Origin: Catenovulum maritimum
GTDB taxonomy: Bacteria; Pseudomonadota; Gammaproteobacteria; Enterobacterales; Alteromonadaceae
Assembly: GCF_001050375.1 (NCBI RefSeq)
Contig: NZ_KQ130493.1
Span: 2,948 to 66,947, forward strand
Length of the DNA: 64,000 bases
Direction: 5' to 3'
Shown: positions 1 through 10,600 of the stretch, piece after piece
How the letters are laid out: every line of letters starts with the position of its first letter
Position numbering within the stretch: the stretch's first letter is position 1
Made by a program: the position numbers and the translations under genes
The notes under the pieces: generated by a model
Told to the model about the DNA's origin: nothing
Databases searched by the model: none
The model's input: only the letters and a program-made list of their open reading frames with translations

Positions 1-4
1 AAAG

Positions 5-81
<77 letters not shown>

Positions 82-257
82 ACAATTCGTCGCTAGTTCC
101 ATATGCTGGTGGATTAGATTTCCTATCTAATCAATTACTTATATCAGTAATTTAGAGTAAATTATTTCAGGAGTTAGATTTAACTAACTGCCTTCGTGAT
201 ATTAGAAGCGAGCCCGAGGGCGATTACTATAACTTAATATCAAGTACAACTTAAAAG

Positions 258-334
<77 letters not shown>

Positions 335-704
335 ACAATGCTTTAGGGTTATCCCCTCTGATGGCCGTGCATACTATATAAATTTTTAATTATTGCAAGG
401 ATATTACGAAAAAGAATTTCTGTATGCACAATTAATGACCAGAACAGGCTTGAACGCTGATAAAATGATAAGTTTTGCTGTCGTAATTAACCTTTTATTC
501 ACAAAATAAGCATAGCCTACATTTAATTATAAATTGAAGTTAATTTTCTTGATGTTTGTTTTAATTATGTAAAAAATATACATAATTTTATTCTGCGTCT
601 ATATTTTTATGTATTAAATAGGGAAGGTTTAAATTTAGTTTGATTTTGACCATTAAATTAAATCGTGTTTATGGAAGGTTATTTTTGATTGAGTTGGAGA
701 GTCT
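335..704. other. intergenic region between tRNA pair and DUF1302 gene
   Basis: This 370-bp AT-rich gap separates the leftward tRNA genes from the rightward DUF1302 operon. It contains the tRNA promoter at 371-398. The 500-650 part is very AT-rich and must carry the promoter of the 705 operon, but I could not choose one convincing -35/-10 pair. No small ORF or RNA is recognisable. Confidence 0.6.
371..398 (-). promoter_or_regulatory. sigma-70-like promoter for the tRNA-fMet pair
   Basis: On the minus strand there is a TTGCAA -35 box (393-398) and, after 16 bases, a TAGTAT -10 box (371-376), followed by a GC-rich stretch of the kind found at stringently controlled stable-RNA promoters. The box ends about 36 bases upstream of the tRNA 5' end at 334. 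Seen by eye; no start site is known. Confidence 0.5.
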
Positions 705-2822
705 ATGTTTTGTTTTCGTCAAGGCATTACTAACAAAGGTTTTATACTGCTAGCTTCTGTCGTCACTAGTTCTAGTATGAGTTTGGCCCATGCAGCTGAG
801 TTTGAGCTTGGTGATTTCACGATTAATTTCGATTCTTCTTTTACTGCTGGTGCGAGTTACAGGGTTGAAAGTCGAGATCAAAATTTGGTTGGTAAAAACA
901 ATAATCCAGAATTGCTCTGGGTTGATGGCCCTAATAAGTACAATGCAGTGATCCCTAGCTTAATCCGTTACTCGAATTCTGAAGTGTGGGCACAACAGGG
1001 GTCTTACTCTGCCAATGGCGATTTGTCGAATCTTAATTATGATGCTGGAGATGCATTTTCTAAAATTATCTCAGGCACACATGAGCTCGATATTAATGCG
1101 GGCGATTGGGGATTTTTTAGTCGTTTTATGTATTTTTATGACCAAGCTGCGAATAATCACAAAGGTTGGCAAAATCCATTAACCGGTAAAACTTACGATC
1201 TATGTAAAGATCCAGAAGCTAAAGCCAGAGTCTGTCAAGATTTTAGAGTGCTAGATGCTTTTTTGTACGGTAATTTCAATTTTGGCGATACACCTGTTTC
1301 AGTTCGCTTAGGTGATCAAGTTGTGAGCTGGGGAGAAAGTTCATTAATTTCGCACGGAATTAATGCCATCAACCCAGTTGATATCGCTCGACTCAAAGCA
1401 CCAGGTGCCGAGTTAAAAGAAGCTTTCATTCCTGTTGGTATGTTATGGACTTCGATTGGTTTAACCGAAAATGTGTCGCTTGATATGTTTTATCAATATG
1501 ATTGGCAAAAAACAATTTTGCCAGCGCCAGGTAGTTATTTTTCTACCAATGATTTTGCTGGTGACGGTGGATACCAAAATAATATTCAAATTGGTTTTAC
1601 CCAACACCCAGATATGAACGCCGAGTATGTCAGTAATGAGATAAATACTTGGGTTAAAGCGTCTTTAGCTGAAAATGCGGCGACTATGCAGGGTATTTTA
1701 GCTCAGTTAGCAACTGCCTCTTCAGCTCAAGAGCAAGCGCAACTTGCTCAGGGTTTCTATCAAATTACAGCGCCATATTTTACCTATGGTACAAAAACGT
1801 CTTTACGAGCTAAAAGCAGTCAAGACGTTATCCCTAAAGACAGTGGTCAATATGGTTTAAAATTAACGATTTATTCAGCTGATTTGAATGATAGTGAATT
1901 TGGCCTGTATTACTTAAATTATCATAGTCGTCGCCCTGTCATTTCAGGAACAGCGTCTAATTTCGAAATCCCAAGTATTGCAGCAGATGTAGGCTACATT
2001 TTAGCGAACGATATTACCCCAGATAACATTTATAATTTAGGTGCATTCACCACTGGTTATTTAGAGTATGTTGAAGATATTAAACTATATGGTTTAAGTT
2101 TTAATACTAGCTTAAACGAAACGGCGATTGCAGGTGAAATAGCTTACCGTCAAGATGAGCCATTACAAGTTGATGATGTTGAGCTGATTTATGCAGGTAT
2201 GCCGAATCAGTTGGCAAATGCAAATTTACGGCCTGAGTTTAACGAGCTATCACAGATTAAAGGCGTTGCATCTGGCGGTACAGCTAAAGGTTATATTTTA
2301 TCGGATACAGTGCAAGCGCAGGCAAGTATCACTCAATTATTTGGACCTAAATTAGGTGCAGACTCAATTGCAGTATTAGTTGAAGCAGGTGTTGTACAAA
2401 TTTTGGATATGCCTGATTCAGATGTGATGCGTTTAAATGGTCCAGGCACAGCCAGAGGCGGCGTTTTACCACAAGGCGAACTATTTCAAAAAGCCTTATC
2501 GAACGGTGCTGAAACAACTCAATTCCCGAGTGAGTCTGCTTGGGGTTATAAAGCATTGATTAAGCTGACTTACAATAATATCTTCTCTGGTGTTAACTTT
2601 AACCCAAGAATCGTGTTCTCTCATGATGTAAACGGTACAACGCCTGATCCTATGTATCTATTCGTCGAAGACAGAAAGTCAGCGGCCATTAACTTAAATT
2701 TTGATTATCTAAACAGTATTTCTTTTGATTTTGGCTACAACGTTTTTTGGGATGGCGTAGGTAACTCAAATGTGTTTGAAGATCGTGATTATGTCACTTT
2801 CAGTATTAAATATTCGTTGTAG
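705..2822 (+). CDS. DUF1302 family outer-membrane-type protein
   Basis: A 705-residue precursor with a signal peptide (residues 1 to about 30, ending in AHAAE). The body is rich in aromatic, beta-strand-like segments and ends in a strand finishing Tyr-Ser-Leu, as outer-membrane barrels often do. The N-terminal text (EFELGDFTINFDSSFTAGASYR) and the DQVVSWGES motif near residue 210 match my memory of the DUF1302 family, whose biochemical role is unknown. A GGAG ribosome site lies 6-7 bases before the ATG. It is the first gene of a tight four-gene operon: the DUF1329 gene follows after 9 bases, then a YCF48-like protein and an MMPL/RND permease. The natural reading is the outer-membrane part of an envelope transport system. 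The operon grouping is seen; the transport role is inference. Confidence 0.85.
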   Translation: MFCFRQGITNKGFILLASVVTSSSMSLAHAAEFELGDFTINFDSSFTAGASYRVESRDQNLVGKNNNPELLWVDGPNKYNAVIPSLIRYSNSEVWAQQGSYSANGDLSNLNYDAGDAFSKIISGTHELDINAGDWGFFSRFMYFYDQAANNHKGWQNPLTGKTYDLCKDPEAKARVCQDFRVLDAFLYGNFNFGDTPVSVRLGDQVVSWGESSLISHGINAINPVDIARLKAPGAELKEAFIPVGMLWTSIGLTENVSLDMFYQYDWQKTILPAPGSYFSTNDFAGDGGYQNNIQIGFTQHPDMNAEYVSNEINTWVKASLAENAATMQGILAQLATASSAQEQAQLAQGFYQITAPYFTYGTKTSLRAKSSQDVIPKDSGQYGLKLTIYSADLNDSEFGLYYLNYHSRRPVISGTASNFEIPSIAADVGYILANDITPDNIYNLGAFTTGYLEYVEDIKLYGLSFNTSLNETAIAGEIAYRQDEPLQVDDVELIYAGMPNQLANANLRPEFNELSQIKGVASGGTAKGYILSDTVQAQASITQLFGPKLGADSIAVLVEAGVVQILDMPDSDVMRLNGPGTARGGVLPQGELFQKALSNGAETTQFPSESAWGYKALIKLTYNNIFSGVNFNPRIVFSHDVNGTTPDPMYLFVEDRKSAAINLNFDYLNSISFDFGYNVFWDGVGNSNVFEDRDYVTFSIKYSL

Positions 2823-2831
2823 GGTTTAGTT

Positions 2832-4211
2832 ATGACATATAGAAAAATTTTCACACAAAAAACATTGATTGCAAGCTTAGCTCTGAGCATATTAAGTGGA
2901 CAGGCCTATGCAAAAGTCACGGCAGAACAGGCTGCTCAACTCGGTAATAATTTAACCCCATTAGGTGCTGAAAAAGCTGCGAATCAAGATGGTTCTATCC
3001 CGAGTTGGACTGGTGGGGTTACAAAAGCCCCTGCTGGTTATAGCAAAGGCGATCATCACCCAATACCATTTCAAGCGCAAAGCCCGTTATTTACGATTGA
3101 TATAAATAATTATCAAGCTTACCAAGCTAATTTAACGGAAGGTCAAATTAGCTTATTAAAAACCTATCCTCAGACCTTTAAAATGCCAGTTTATAAAACC
3201 TACAGAACGGCATCTGTTCCCGATTCGGTATATCAAGCGACAATTAAAAATGCAACGAGTGCAGAGTTGGTTGATGATGGTAATGCGGTTTCTAATGCAA
3301 TTTTAGGCATACCATTTCCTATTCCTGCAAATGGTTTAGAAGTTATTTGGAATCATATTTTGCGTTATCGCGGTGAGCAAATGGCTCGCTGGGGTGGGCA
3401 AGCTGCGCCTACTTCATCTGGTGATTATACTGTTATTGGTTTTGATGAAGAAATTATCTTTAAATATGCCCAACCAGATGTGACGGCTCAACAATTAACT
3501 GAAGATAATATTTTAAATTACTTTAAACAGCAGGTTACTTCGCCAGCACGGTTAAAAGGTACGGCACTATTAGTGCACGAAACGCTCAATCAAATTAAGC
3601 AGCCTAGGCAAGCTTGGACTTACAACACAGGCCAAAGAAGGGTACGTAAAGCGCCAAATATTGCTTATGATGCACCAGGTACAGCGTCTGATGGATTAAG
3701 AACCACAGATGATTTTGATATGTTTAACGGCTCTCCAAGCTATTACGATTGGACGTTAAAAGGTAAAAAAGAAATTTATATTCCTTACAATGCTTATAAG
3801 TTGCATGCAGAAGGGGTGGATTATGCTGATATTTTGCATACTGGCCATTTAAATCCTGAAATGACGCGTTTTGAAAAGCATAGAGTGTGGGTGGTTGAAG
3901 CTCAGCTTAAATCTGATAAACGTCACATTTATAAAAAGAGAGTTTTTTATATAGATGAAGATAGCTGGCAGATCGCATTAGTGGATGCATACGATAGCCG
4001 AGATCAGCTTTATCGGGTCAATATGATGCATGCCATTAATTATTATGAAGTACCAACACTTTGGACCACTATGGATGTTTATCATGATTTAAACTCAAGA
4101 CGCTATTTAGCACTGGGTTTAGACAATAATGAAAAAATGTATGATTTCGGTGTGCAGTTAAAAGAAAGTGACTTTACACCGCAGGCGTTAAGACGAAGTG
4201 GTCTTAGGTAA
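2832..4211 (+). CDS. DUF1329 family periplasmic/outer-membrane protein
   Basis: A 459-residue protein with a signal peptide (cleavage near QAYA-K at about residue 28). The mature start, with KVTAEQAAQLG and TPLGAEKAANQDGSIPSW, is characteristic of DUF1329, a family related to outer-membrane lipoprotein-sorting (LolB/RseB-like) folds. No lipobox is seen. It starts 9 bases after the DUF1302 stop and 16 bases before the YCF48-like gene. DUF1302 and DUF1329 genes are recurrently neighbours in proteobacteria, often with an RND/MMPL permease. The likely role is a periplasmic carrier of a hydrophobic molecule between the permease and the outer-membrane partner. This is inferred from fold and context; no substrate is known. 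Confidence 0.87.
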   Translation: MTYRKIFTQKTLIASLALSILSGQAYAKVTAEQAAQLGNNLTPLGAEKAANQDGSIPSWTGGVTKAPAGYSKGDHHPIPFQAQSPLFTIDINNYQAYQANLTEGQISLLKTYPQTFKMPVYKTYRTASVPDSVYQATIKNATSAELVDDGNAVSNAILGIPFPIPANGLEVIWNHILRYRGEQMARWGGQAAPTSSGDYTVIGFDEEIIFKYAQPDVTAQQLTEDNILNYFKQQVTSPARLKGTALLVHETLNQIKQPRQAWTYNTGQRRVRKAPNIAYDAPGTASDGLRTTDDFDMFNGSPSYYDWTLKGKKEIYIPYNAYKLHAEGVDYADILHTGHLNPEMTRFEKHRVWVVEAQLKSDKRHIYKKRVFYIDEDSWQIALVDAYDSRDQLYRVNMMHAINYYEVPTLWTTMDVYHDLNSRRYLALGLDNNEKMYDFGVQLKESDFTPQALRRSGLR

Positions 4212-4227
4212 TTAGAGAAGATTGTAA

Positions 4228-5274
4228 ATGCATTTTAGGCGCATATCTGGGTTTGTTGTTGGCTTGGTCGTCTCACTTATATTTAGTGCTCATGCGAGTG
4301 CTAAATATAAGCCATTAATCTTGGATATGATTCAGGTTAACTCAGGACAATATCTTGCTGTCGGGGAAAGAGGCATTGTTGTTAGTTATCAGTTAAAGGA
4401 AACATCTCAAGGCATAGCGCAAACAAACCAAACTGAGATTGAAACACCAACTTCTTTTACGCTAACCAGTATTACTAGAACCGAAGATACTTATTGGGCG
4501 GTAGGTCATAACTCAACTATTTTGAGAAGTACAGATGCAGGAAACACTTGGTCAATAAATTTTCAAGCCAACAGCCATTCGCCGTTTCTTGATATTATCT
4601 TTTTAACTCCAAACGAAGGTATTGCGATAGGGGCTTATGGTTTGTTTTATCGAACACTAGATGGCGGTAAAACATGGCAAAAAGAAGTGAAACTCGGATT
4701 CCTGATTGAAGATGATCAGTTATATCTTAAAGATCTTAAAATGTCAGAACCTGAGTTTTTTCAGCAAGAACTGGCCGCGCTGCAACCGCACTTAAATCAA
4801 ATTATTTCTCATGGCGATACATTAATTTTAGTCGGCGAAATGGGATTAGTTGCTGTCAGCCGAGATAAAGGGAGTAGTTGGCAACGCTTGCCAGATGTTT
4901 ATTCAGGTTCCTTATTTGATGCGGCTATTTATTATGAAAAACTGATTGTTTCTGGGTTAAGGGGACATATCTTTGAAATTGATATTGATTGGCATAATTT
5001 GACTTTTATCGAGTCACGACAAATAAACCTGAGTCAGCCAGTTAACATTAACAGAATCACAATCGACCTAACACAAAACCAAATTTACCTAGTGGGAAAT
5101 AGCAGTCACGTTTGGATTTGGGATGGGGTGAGTGCTAACGCTAAGCTTCATATTGGAGATAAAAAACTCAGCCAACAAGACAATATCGCATCCATTACGG
5201 TAGCGGAAAAATATCTTTTATTAACCGGAGATTTAGGGATTAGTTTGGTTAATCGAGCCAAGAGTGAACCTTGA
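4228..5274 (+). CDS. YCF48-like beta-propeller protein, periplasmic
   Basis: A 348-residue protein with a signal peptide (about residues 1-25, HASA-K). It carries three Asp-box (BNR-like) motifs of the form S/T-x-D-x-G-x-[ST]-W at about residues 101-108, 143-150 and 213-220, together with repeated G-E/A-x-G segments. This is the pattern of the YCF48/photosystem-II-assembly-like propeller family, which also occurs in many non-photosynthetic bacteria. It sits 16 bases downstream of the DUF1329 gene and 4 bases upstream of the permease gene, so it is surely co-transcribed. The likely role is a periplasmic assembly or scaffold factor for the permease complex. The name must not be read as a photosynthetic function. 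Confidence 0.8.
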   Translation: MHFRRISGFVVGLVVSLIFSAHASAKYKPLILDMIQVNSGQYLAVGERGIVVSYQLKETSQGIAQTNQTEIETPTSFTLTSITRTEDTYWAVGHNSTILRSTDAGNTWSINFQANSHSPFLDIIFLTPNEGIAIGAYGLFYRTLDGGKTWQKEVKLGFLIEDDQLYLKDLKMSEPEFFQQELAALQPHLNQIISHGDTLILVGEMGLVAVSRDKGSSWQRLPDVYSGSLFDAAIYYEKLIVSGLRGHIFEIDIDWHNLTFIESRQINLSQPVNINRITIDLTQNQIYLVGNSSHVWIWDGVSANAKLHIGDKKLSQQDNIASITVAEKYLLLTGDLGISLVNRAKSEP

Positions 5275-5278
5275 TTAA

Positions 5279-7594
5279 ATGAATCAGTTTATCGACTTTC
5301 TACAAAAAATAATTTTTCGTCATAGATATTTGGTGCTTACCAAATTTTTAATTCTCACTGTATTTTTTGCATATCAAGCCAGCCAAATAAAACTGGATGC
5401 AGGTTTCACTAAAAACATCCCTTTACAGCATAGTTACATGCAAACTTACCTTAAATATGCGGATGAATTTGGTGGGGCTAATCGGGTTTTAATCTCTGTT
5501 TGTAATCAGTCGGGTGAAATATACCAAGCTGAATTTTTTACTCAATTAAAACAAATTCATGATCAACTATTTTTTATTGAGGGCGTCGATCGATCTCAAG
5601 TCACTTCGTTATATTCACCTTCTGTCAGATTTACTGAAATTGTTGAAGATGGTTTTGCGGGTGGGCCAGTGGTTTCTTCTGATTTTGATAACTCACCTGC
5701 CAGTTTACAGAGGGTAAAACGGAATGTAGATAAAGCTGGTCAGGTGGGTAAGTTGGTTTCTAATAATAGCCAGTGCGCTATGTTAACAGCAGTCCTGTTA
5801 GAGCTTAACCCTATCTCAGGTCAACCGATTGATCCTATATTAATCGCTAACAAACTAGAGCAAGACATCAGAGGTAAATACCAAAGTGACCTTTACTCTA
5901 TCCACATCATTGGCTTTGCTAAAATAGTTGGTGATGTTGCTGCAGGGGCGAAAGACGTTGCGGTATTCTTTGCGATTGCAATTCTGATCACGGCGGGTTT
6001 AGTTTACTTATTTTGCCGTTCTTTTCGTTTAATGTTGTTTCCGATTTTATGCTCTGTTATTGCTATGATCTGGAAAATTGGCATTTTAAAAACGCTGGGC
6101 TATGGCATAGATCCTATGTCTATTTTGTTACCTTTCCTGATTTTTGCAATAGGTGTTAGCCATGGTGTCCAAATGCTTAACGTTATTAATAAGCAAGTAC
6201 ATCAAGGGAAAAGCTCTAAGCAAGCGGCAGAAATAGGCTTTAAACAACTCTTTTTACCCGGCTTTATCGCGCTTGTTTCTGATTGTATTGGTTTTTTAAC
6301 TATCTTAAGTATAGATATTGGTATTATCCAAGAGCTAGCAATTGCTGCTTCAATAGGGGTTGGTGTTGTCATTTTAACCAATCTTATTTTATTACCGGTA
6401 GCGATTTCATTTTTAAATATTAAGACGAGTGACAAGGCAAAGCTCGCCATACAGCAGCAAGATGTTTGGGTCGAAAAAATCTGGCAAAAACTATTATGTT
6501 TCTGCCAACCTAAGGTGGCTGTCGGAATTGTAATTGCATCTTTCATCATATTTGGTTTGGGATTAAAAGGAGCTCAAGAACTCAAAATTGGTGACTTACA
6601 TTCAGGTGCCCCCGTGCTGCATGAGCATTCCCAATATAATCAAGATACATTTTCTATTGTTAATCACTATGAAATAGGCGTTGATGTACTCTCAGTGATT
6701 GCCGAAACTAAAGCGGATGGCTGTACTTCGTTTGAAATTATGAACCGTATTGATCAGTTCCAATGGTTATTGTCCAAGCATGACTCAGTTCAATCGAGCG
6801 TCAGTTTAGCGAGTATCGCCAAAATAATAACCTCGGGTTATAACGAAGGTAATCTAAAGTGGCGAGTTATACCGCAAGACAGCAGAAGTTTAGCTCAATC
6901 TGTCAGTCGAGTACCGACAAGTTCGGGTTTACTGAATACAGATTGCAGCGCTATGCCGATTATCTTATTTTTAAAAGATCATAAAGCTGAAACCATAGAT
7001 AGTATCATTCAGTTAATCGAAACGAATCAGGCGGATTATGAATCCGACGAGCTTAAATTTAAATTAGCTTCTGGACCTGTTGGGGTTATGGCTGCGACGA
7101 ATCAAGCGGTTGCTCAAGCCCAAATTCCTATGATGATATATGTCTATAGTGCAGTCTTTGTTTTATGTTTAATTAGTTTTAAATCAATCAAAGCAACGAT
7201 TGCCGTTATTCTACCCCTATTTGTTGTGTCTACTTTAGCCCAAGCTCTAATGGCACAGTTTGAAATAGGCCTAACTGTTTATACCTTACCTGTCATTGCA
7301 TTAGGTGTAGGGATTGGGGTTGATTACGGGATTTATATTGTCTCAAGCTTAGCTATTTATTTAAGGCAAGGCGAGTCATTAAATAACGCGTTTAAATCGG
7401 CTTTAATCGAACGTGGTAGTGCTGTGATATTCACCGGTTTAACTTTAGCTATAGGTGTGAGCACTTGGTTTTTCTCAGCGCTAAAATTCCAATTAGATAT
7501 GGGCATATTGTTAACCTTTATGTTTGTTGTGAACATGTTAGCCGCAATAATTGTGTTACCTGCCTTGTGTAGATTGTTTTGGTGGCGTAAATAG
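5279..7594 (+). CDS. MMPL/RND-family transporter permease
   Basis: A 771-residue polytopic membrane protein with the two-half RND layout: a first membrane helix (about 17-33), a large periplasmic loop, a five- to six-helix bundle (about 230-380), a second helix near 415, a second periplasmic loop, and a final bundle (about 620-765). The GVGIGVDYGIYI segment in the second bundle is typical of the MMPL/sterol-sensing-like subgroup, as is the IGVSHGVQM segment in the first. At about 770 residues it is shorter than the 1000-residue HAE/HME pumps and fits MMPL lipid exporters. It is the last gene of the DUF1302-DUF1329-YCF48 operon, 4 bases after the preceding stop. It probably uses the proton gradient to move a hydrophobic substrate. 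No periplasmic adaptor or TolC gene is nearby. Confidence 0.85.
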   Translation: MNQFIDFLQKIIFRHRYLVLTKFLILTVFFAYQASQIKLDAGFTKNIPLQHSYMQTYLKYADEFGGANRVLISVCNQSGEIYQAEFFTQLKQIHDQLFFIEGVDRSQVTSLYSPSVRFTEIVEDGFAGGPVVSSDFDNSPASLQRVKRNVDKAGQVGKLVSNNSQCAMLTAVLLELNPISGQPIDPILIANKLEQDIRGKYQSDLYSIHIIGFAKIVGDVAAGAKDVAVFFAIAILITAGLVYLFCRSFRLMLFPILCSVIAMIWKIGILKTLGYGIDPMSILLPFLIFAIGVSHGVQMLNVINKQVHQGKSSKQAAEIGFKQLFLPGFIALVSDCIGFLTILSIDIGIIQELAIAASIGVGVVILTNLILLPVAISFLNIKTSDKAKLAIQQQDVWVEKIWQKLLCFCQPKVAVGIVIASFIIFGLGLKGAQELKIGDLHSGAPVLHEHSQYNQDTFSIVNHYEIGVDVLSVIAETKADGCTSFEIMNRIDQFQWLLSKHDSVQSSVSLASIAKIITSGYNEGNLKWRVIPQDSRSLAQSVSRVPTSSGLLNTDCSAMPIILFLKDHKAETIDSIIQLIETNQADYESDELKFKLASGPVGVMAATNQAVAQAQIPMMIYVYSAVFVLCLISFKSIKATIAVILPLFVVSTLAQALMAQFEIGLTVYTLPVIALGVGIGVDYGIYIVSSLAIYLRQGESLNNAFKSALIERGSAVIFTGLTLAIGVSTWFFSALKFQLDMGILLTFMFVVNMLAAIIVLPALCRLFWWRK

Positions 7595-7679
7595 TTAAAT
7601 TATTGTAAAAAATATTTAATATTTTCTTGTACTTAAGCTAATCTTATACTAATTGATCATCAGTCAAAGGCGGCCATAG

Positions 7680-10600
7680 ATGACCCAGCTAAAGAATAGC
7701 CCATCAGTACTTTTAGAAAACGTAGAAAAATTAATAAATTCTAAAATCGACAGTAAGCATGTTGATTTAGTTAATCAATTATCTCGGTTGATATACAGAG
7801 ATATATCCAGAGAAGATCTGACCGACAGAAACGATAGTGATTTGTACGGTGCAGTTGTTAGCCTTTGGCATACCTTAAACGATTATGATAATGCTCACCC
7901 AATTATCAATGTATTTAATCCAGGCCTTGCAAATAATGGATGGCAGTCTAATCACACTGTGGTAGAAATCGTCACAGCAGATATTCCGTTTTTAGTCGAT
8001 TCTATTCGCTTGGCATTTACTCATTTAAATATCACGTCCCACTGGCTACTTCATCAAAGTATTCGTCTTGAGCATGATAAGTCTAAAAAGATTTCTCAGA
8101 TTTCACAAAATGGCCAAGCGAGTAAAGCGCATCGCACCGCTGTGTTTATGATAGAAATAGACAGACAATCATGCGAGCAAGATTTAGCCAAAATTAAGCG
8201 TAGTATTTGTGCCGTCATCGACCAAGTGACATTGGCGGTTGAAGATTGGAAGGCTATGGTTGATAAGTGTAAATCTATTATTAAAGAATTAGACTCACTG
8301 CCAGACAAAATTGAAAGTAGCCAAATATCAGAAGCCAAAGCTTATTTAAATTGGCTAATTAAAGACAAATATACCTTTATGGGGTATAGAGAATATGACT
8401 TAGCTGCTGTTTCTGGTGGCTATAAACTCAGTCGTGTTCAAGCATCTAGCTTAGGACTAATGAAAGCGTCAAAAGGGAGTGACACTCGTCTGCTATCTGA
8501 GCTACCTAGCTCAGCAAAAGCAGAGGCGCTAAGTCAAAATTTAATGATATTGACTAAAACTAATTCTAAGTCGGTCGTTCATCGTTCGGCTTATATGGAT
8601 TATGTCGGGATTAAAAAATTCGACAGCAAAGGTAAAGTTATAGGTGAGCATAGGTTTATTGGTTTGTACTCATCTGATTTTTATAACGACAGTGCGCTGG
8701 ATATTCCACTGGTGCAGCACAAAATTAAACGGGTACTTGGCCAAACGGGTTTCCAGACAAGCTCTCATGCTTATAAAGCCATAGTTAATATTTTAGAAAC
8801 TTACCCTAGAGAAGAAATCTTGCATGCTAAAGAAGATGAGATTCAGCAAATTTCACTTGGCATAATGCAAATGCAAGAGCGCGGTGTTGCCAAATTATTT
8901 ATCCGTAAAGATATTTTTGGGCGGTATTTTTCGTGTATGGCATACGTACCGAGAGACAAATACAACACCCAATTACGCAAAGCGACACAAGCTTTATTCC
9001 AACGCCATTTAAACAGCAGTGAAGCGGTAGAGTTTAATACTTATTTATCTGAATCTAGTTTAGCGAGAACGCACTATATGGTTCGAGTAAAAAATAACAA
9101 TTTTGATATTGATGAGCATAGTATTCAAAACAATATGATTGAGTTAAGTAAAACCTGGGAAGATAAGTTTGAACGCTGCTTAATGTCGCACTACGGAGAA
9201 GAAAAAGGCAAAGCCATTAGTCAAAAATACGAGAATGCATTTTCCCGTAGCTATAAAGAGACTGAATTACCGTCTTCTGCTTTAGTTGATATTGCCAAAC
9301 TTGAAAGTTTGTCTGATAAAAATAGATTAGGCATGATTTTTTATCGCCCGCAAGAAGCTGAAAAAGACAGTGCTCAGGTTAGGTTAAAGCTGTTTCATCG
9401 TGACGAACCTATTCATTTGTCAGATGTGTTACCTATGCTTGAAAATTTTGGCTTAAGAGTAATCGACGAAAGACCCTATAAAGTGACTGCAAATGATGGT
9501 CATGTAAATTGGATTTTAGATTTTTCAATGCAGATGCGCTCCGGGATTGGTATCGATTTAGAAACCAGTAGAGAAATCTTCCAACAAGCATTTCAACAGG
9601 TCTGGGCTGGCGAACTAGAGGATGATGGTTTTAATCGTCTAGTGCTTCAAGCAAATGTTTCAGGGCGTGAATCTGCTATTTTACGCTCGTACGCTAAATA
9701 TATGAGGCAAATCGGGACTAGTTTCAGTCAGAGTTACATTGAAGACACGTTTGCTAAATATCCAGATATCGCGAAACAATTGATTCAACTTTTTGTCTGT
9801 CGTTTTTGCCCAGAAACAGACTTTGAATTACCTCAACAGCAAGAGTTACTCAGTGGCATAGAGGCGGCATTGGATAATGTGGCCAATTTAGATGACGACC
9901 GAATTATAAGACGTTATGTTGATATGATTTGCGCCACTCTAAGAACCAATTTTTATCAAGCTGCAGATAATGGTTCACCTAAAAGTTATATATCGTTTAA
10001 GTTAACGCCTTCTTCAATTCCTGATATTCCAAAACCTGTACCGCATTTTGAAATATTTGTTTATTCACCTAGAGTGGAAGGTGTGCACTTGCGTGGTGGC
10101 AAAGTCGCTCGAGGCGGGTTGCGTTGGTCAGACCGAAGAGAAGATTTTAGAACCGAAGTATTAGGCCTAGTTAAGGCGCAGCAAGTTAAAAATACTGTGA
10201 TAGTACCAGTTGGCGCTAAAGGTGGTTTTGTTTGTAAGAAGTTACCAGAATCCGGTGGCCGACAAGCTTTTTTTGAAGAAGGACAAGCATGTTATCGAAT
10301 ATTTATTCGTGCTCTGCTAGATGTCACAGATAATATTGTTAAAGGGGAAATATTACCACCTAAACAAGTCGTTAGGCATGATGACGATGACCCTTACTTA
10401 GTTGTGGCCGCCGATAAAGGTACGGCGACTTTTTCTGATATCGCAAATTCAATTTCAGAAGAATATGATTTTTGGCTGGGCGATGCTTTTGCTTCAGGCG
10501 GAAGTGTTGGTTATGACCATAAAAAAATGGGCATTACCGCACGCGGTGCTTGGGAATCGGTTAAACGTCATTTTCGTGAAATTGGCATCAATTGCCAAAC

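Noticed and set aside
4228-5274. Photosystem assembly function
   Set aside because: YCF48-like propellers occur widely in non-photosynthetic bacteria; nothing here suggests photosynthesis.
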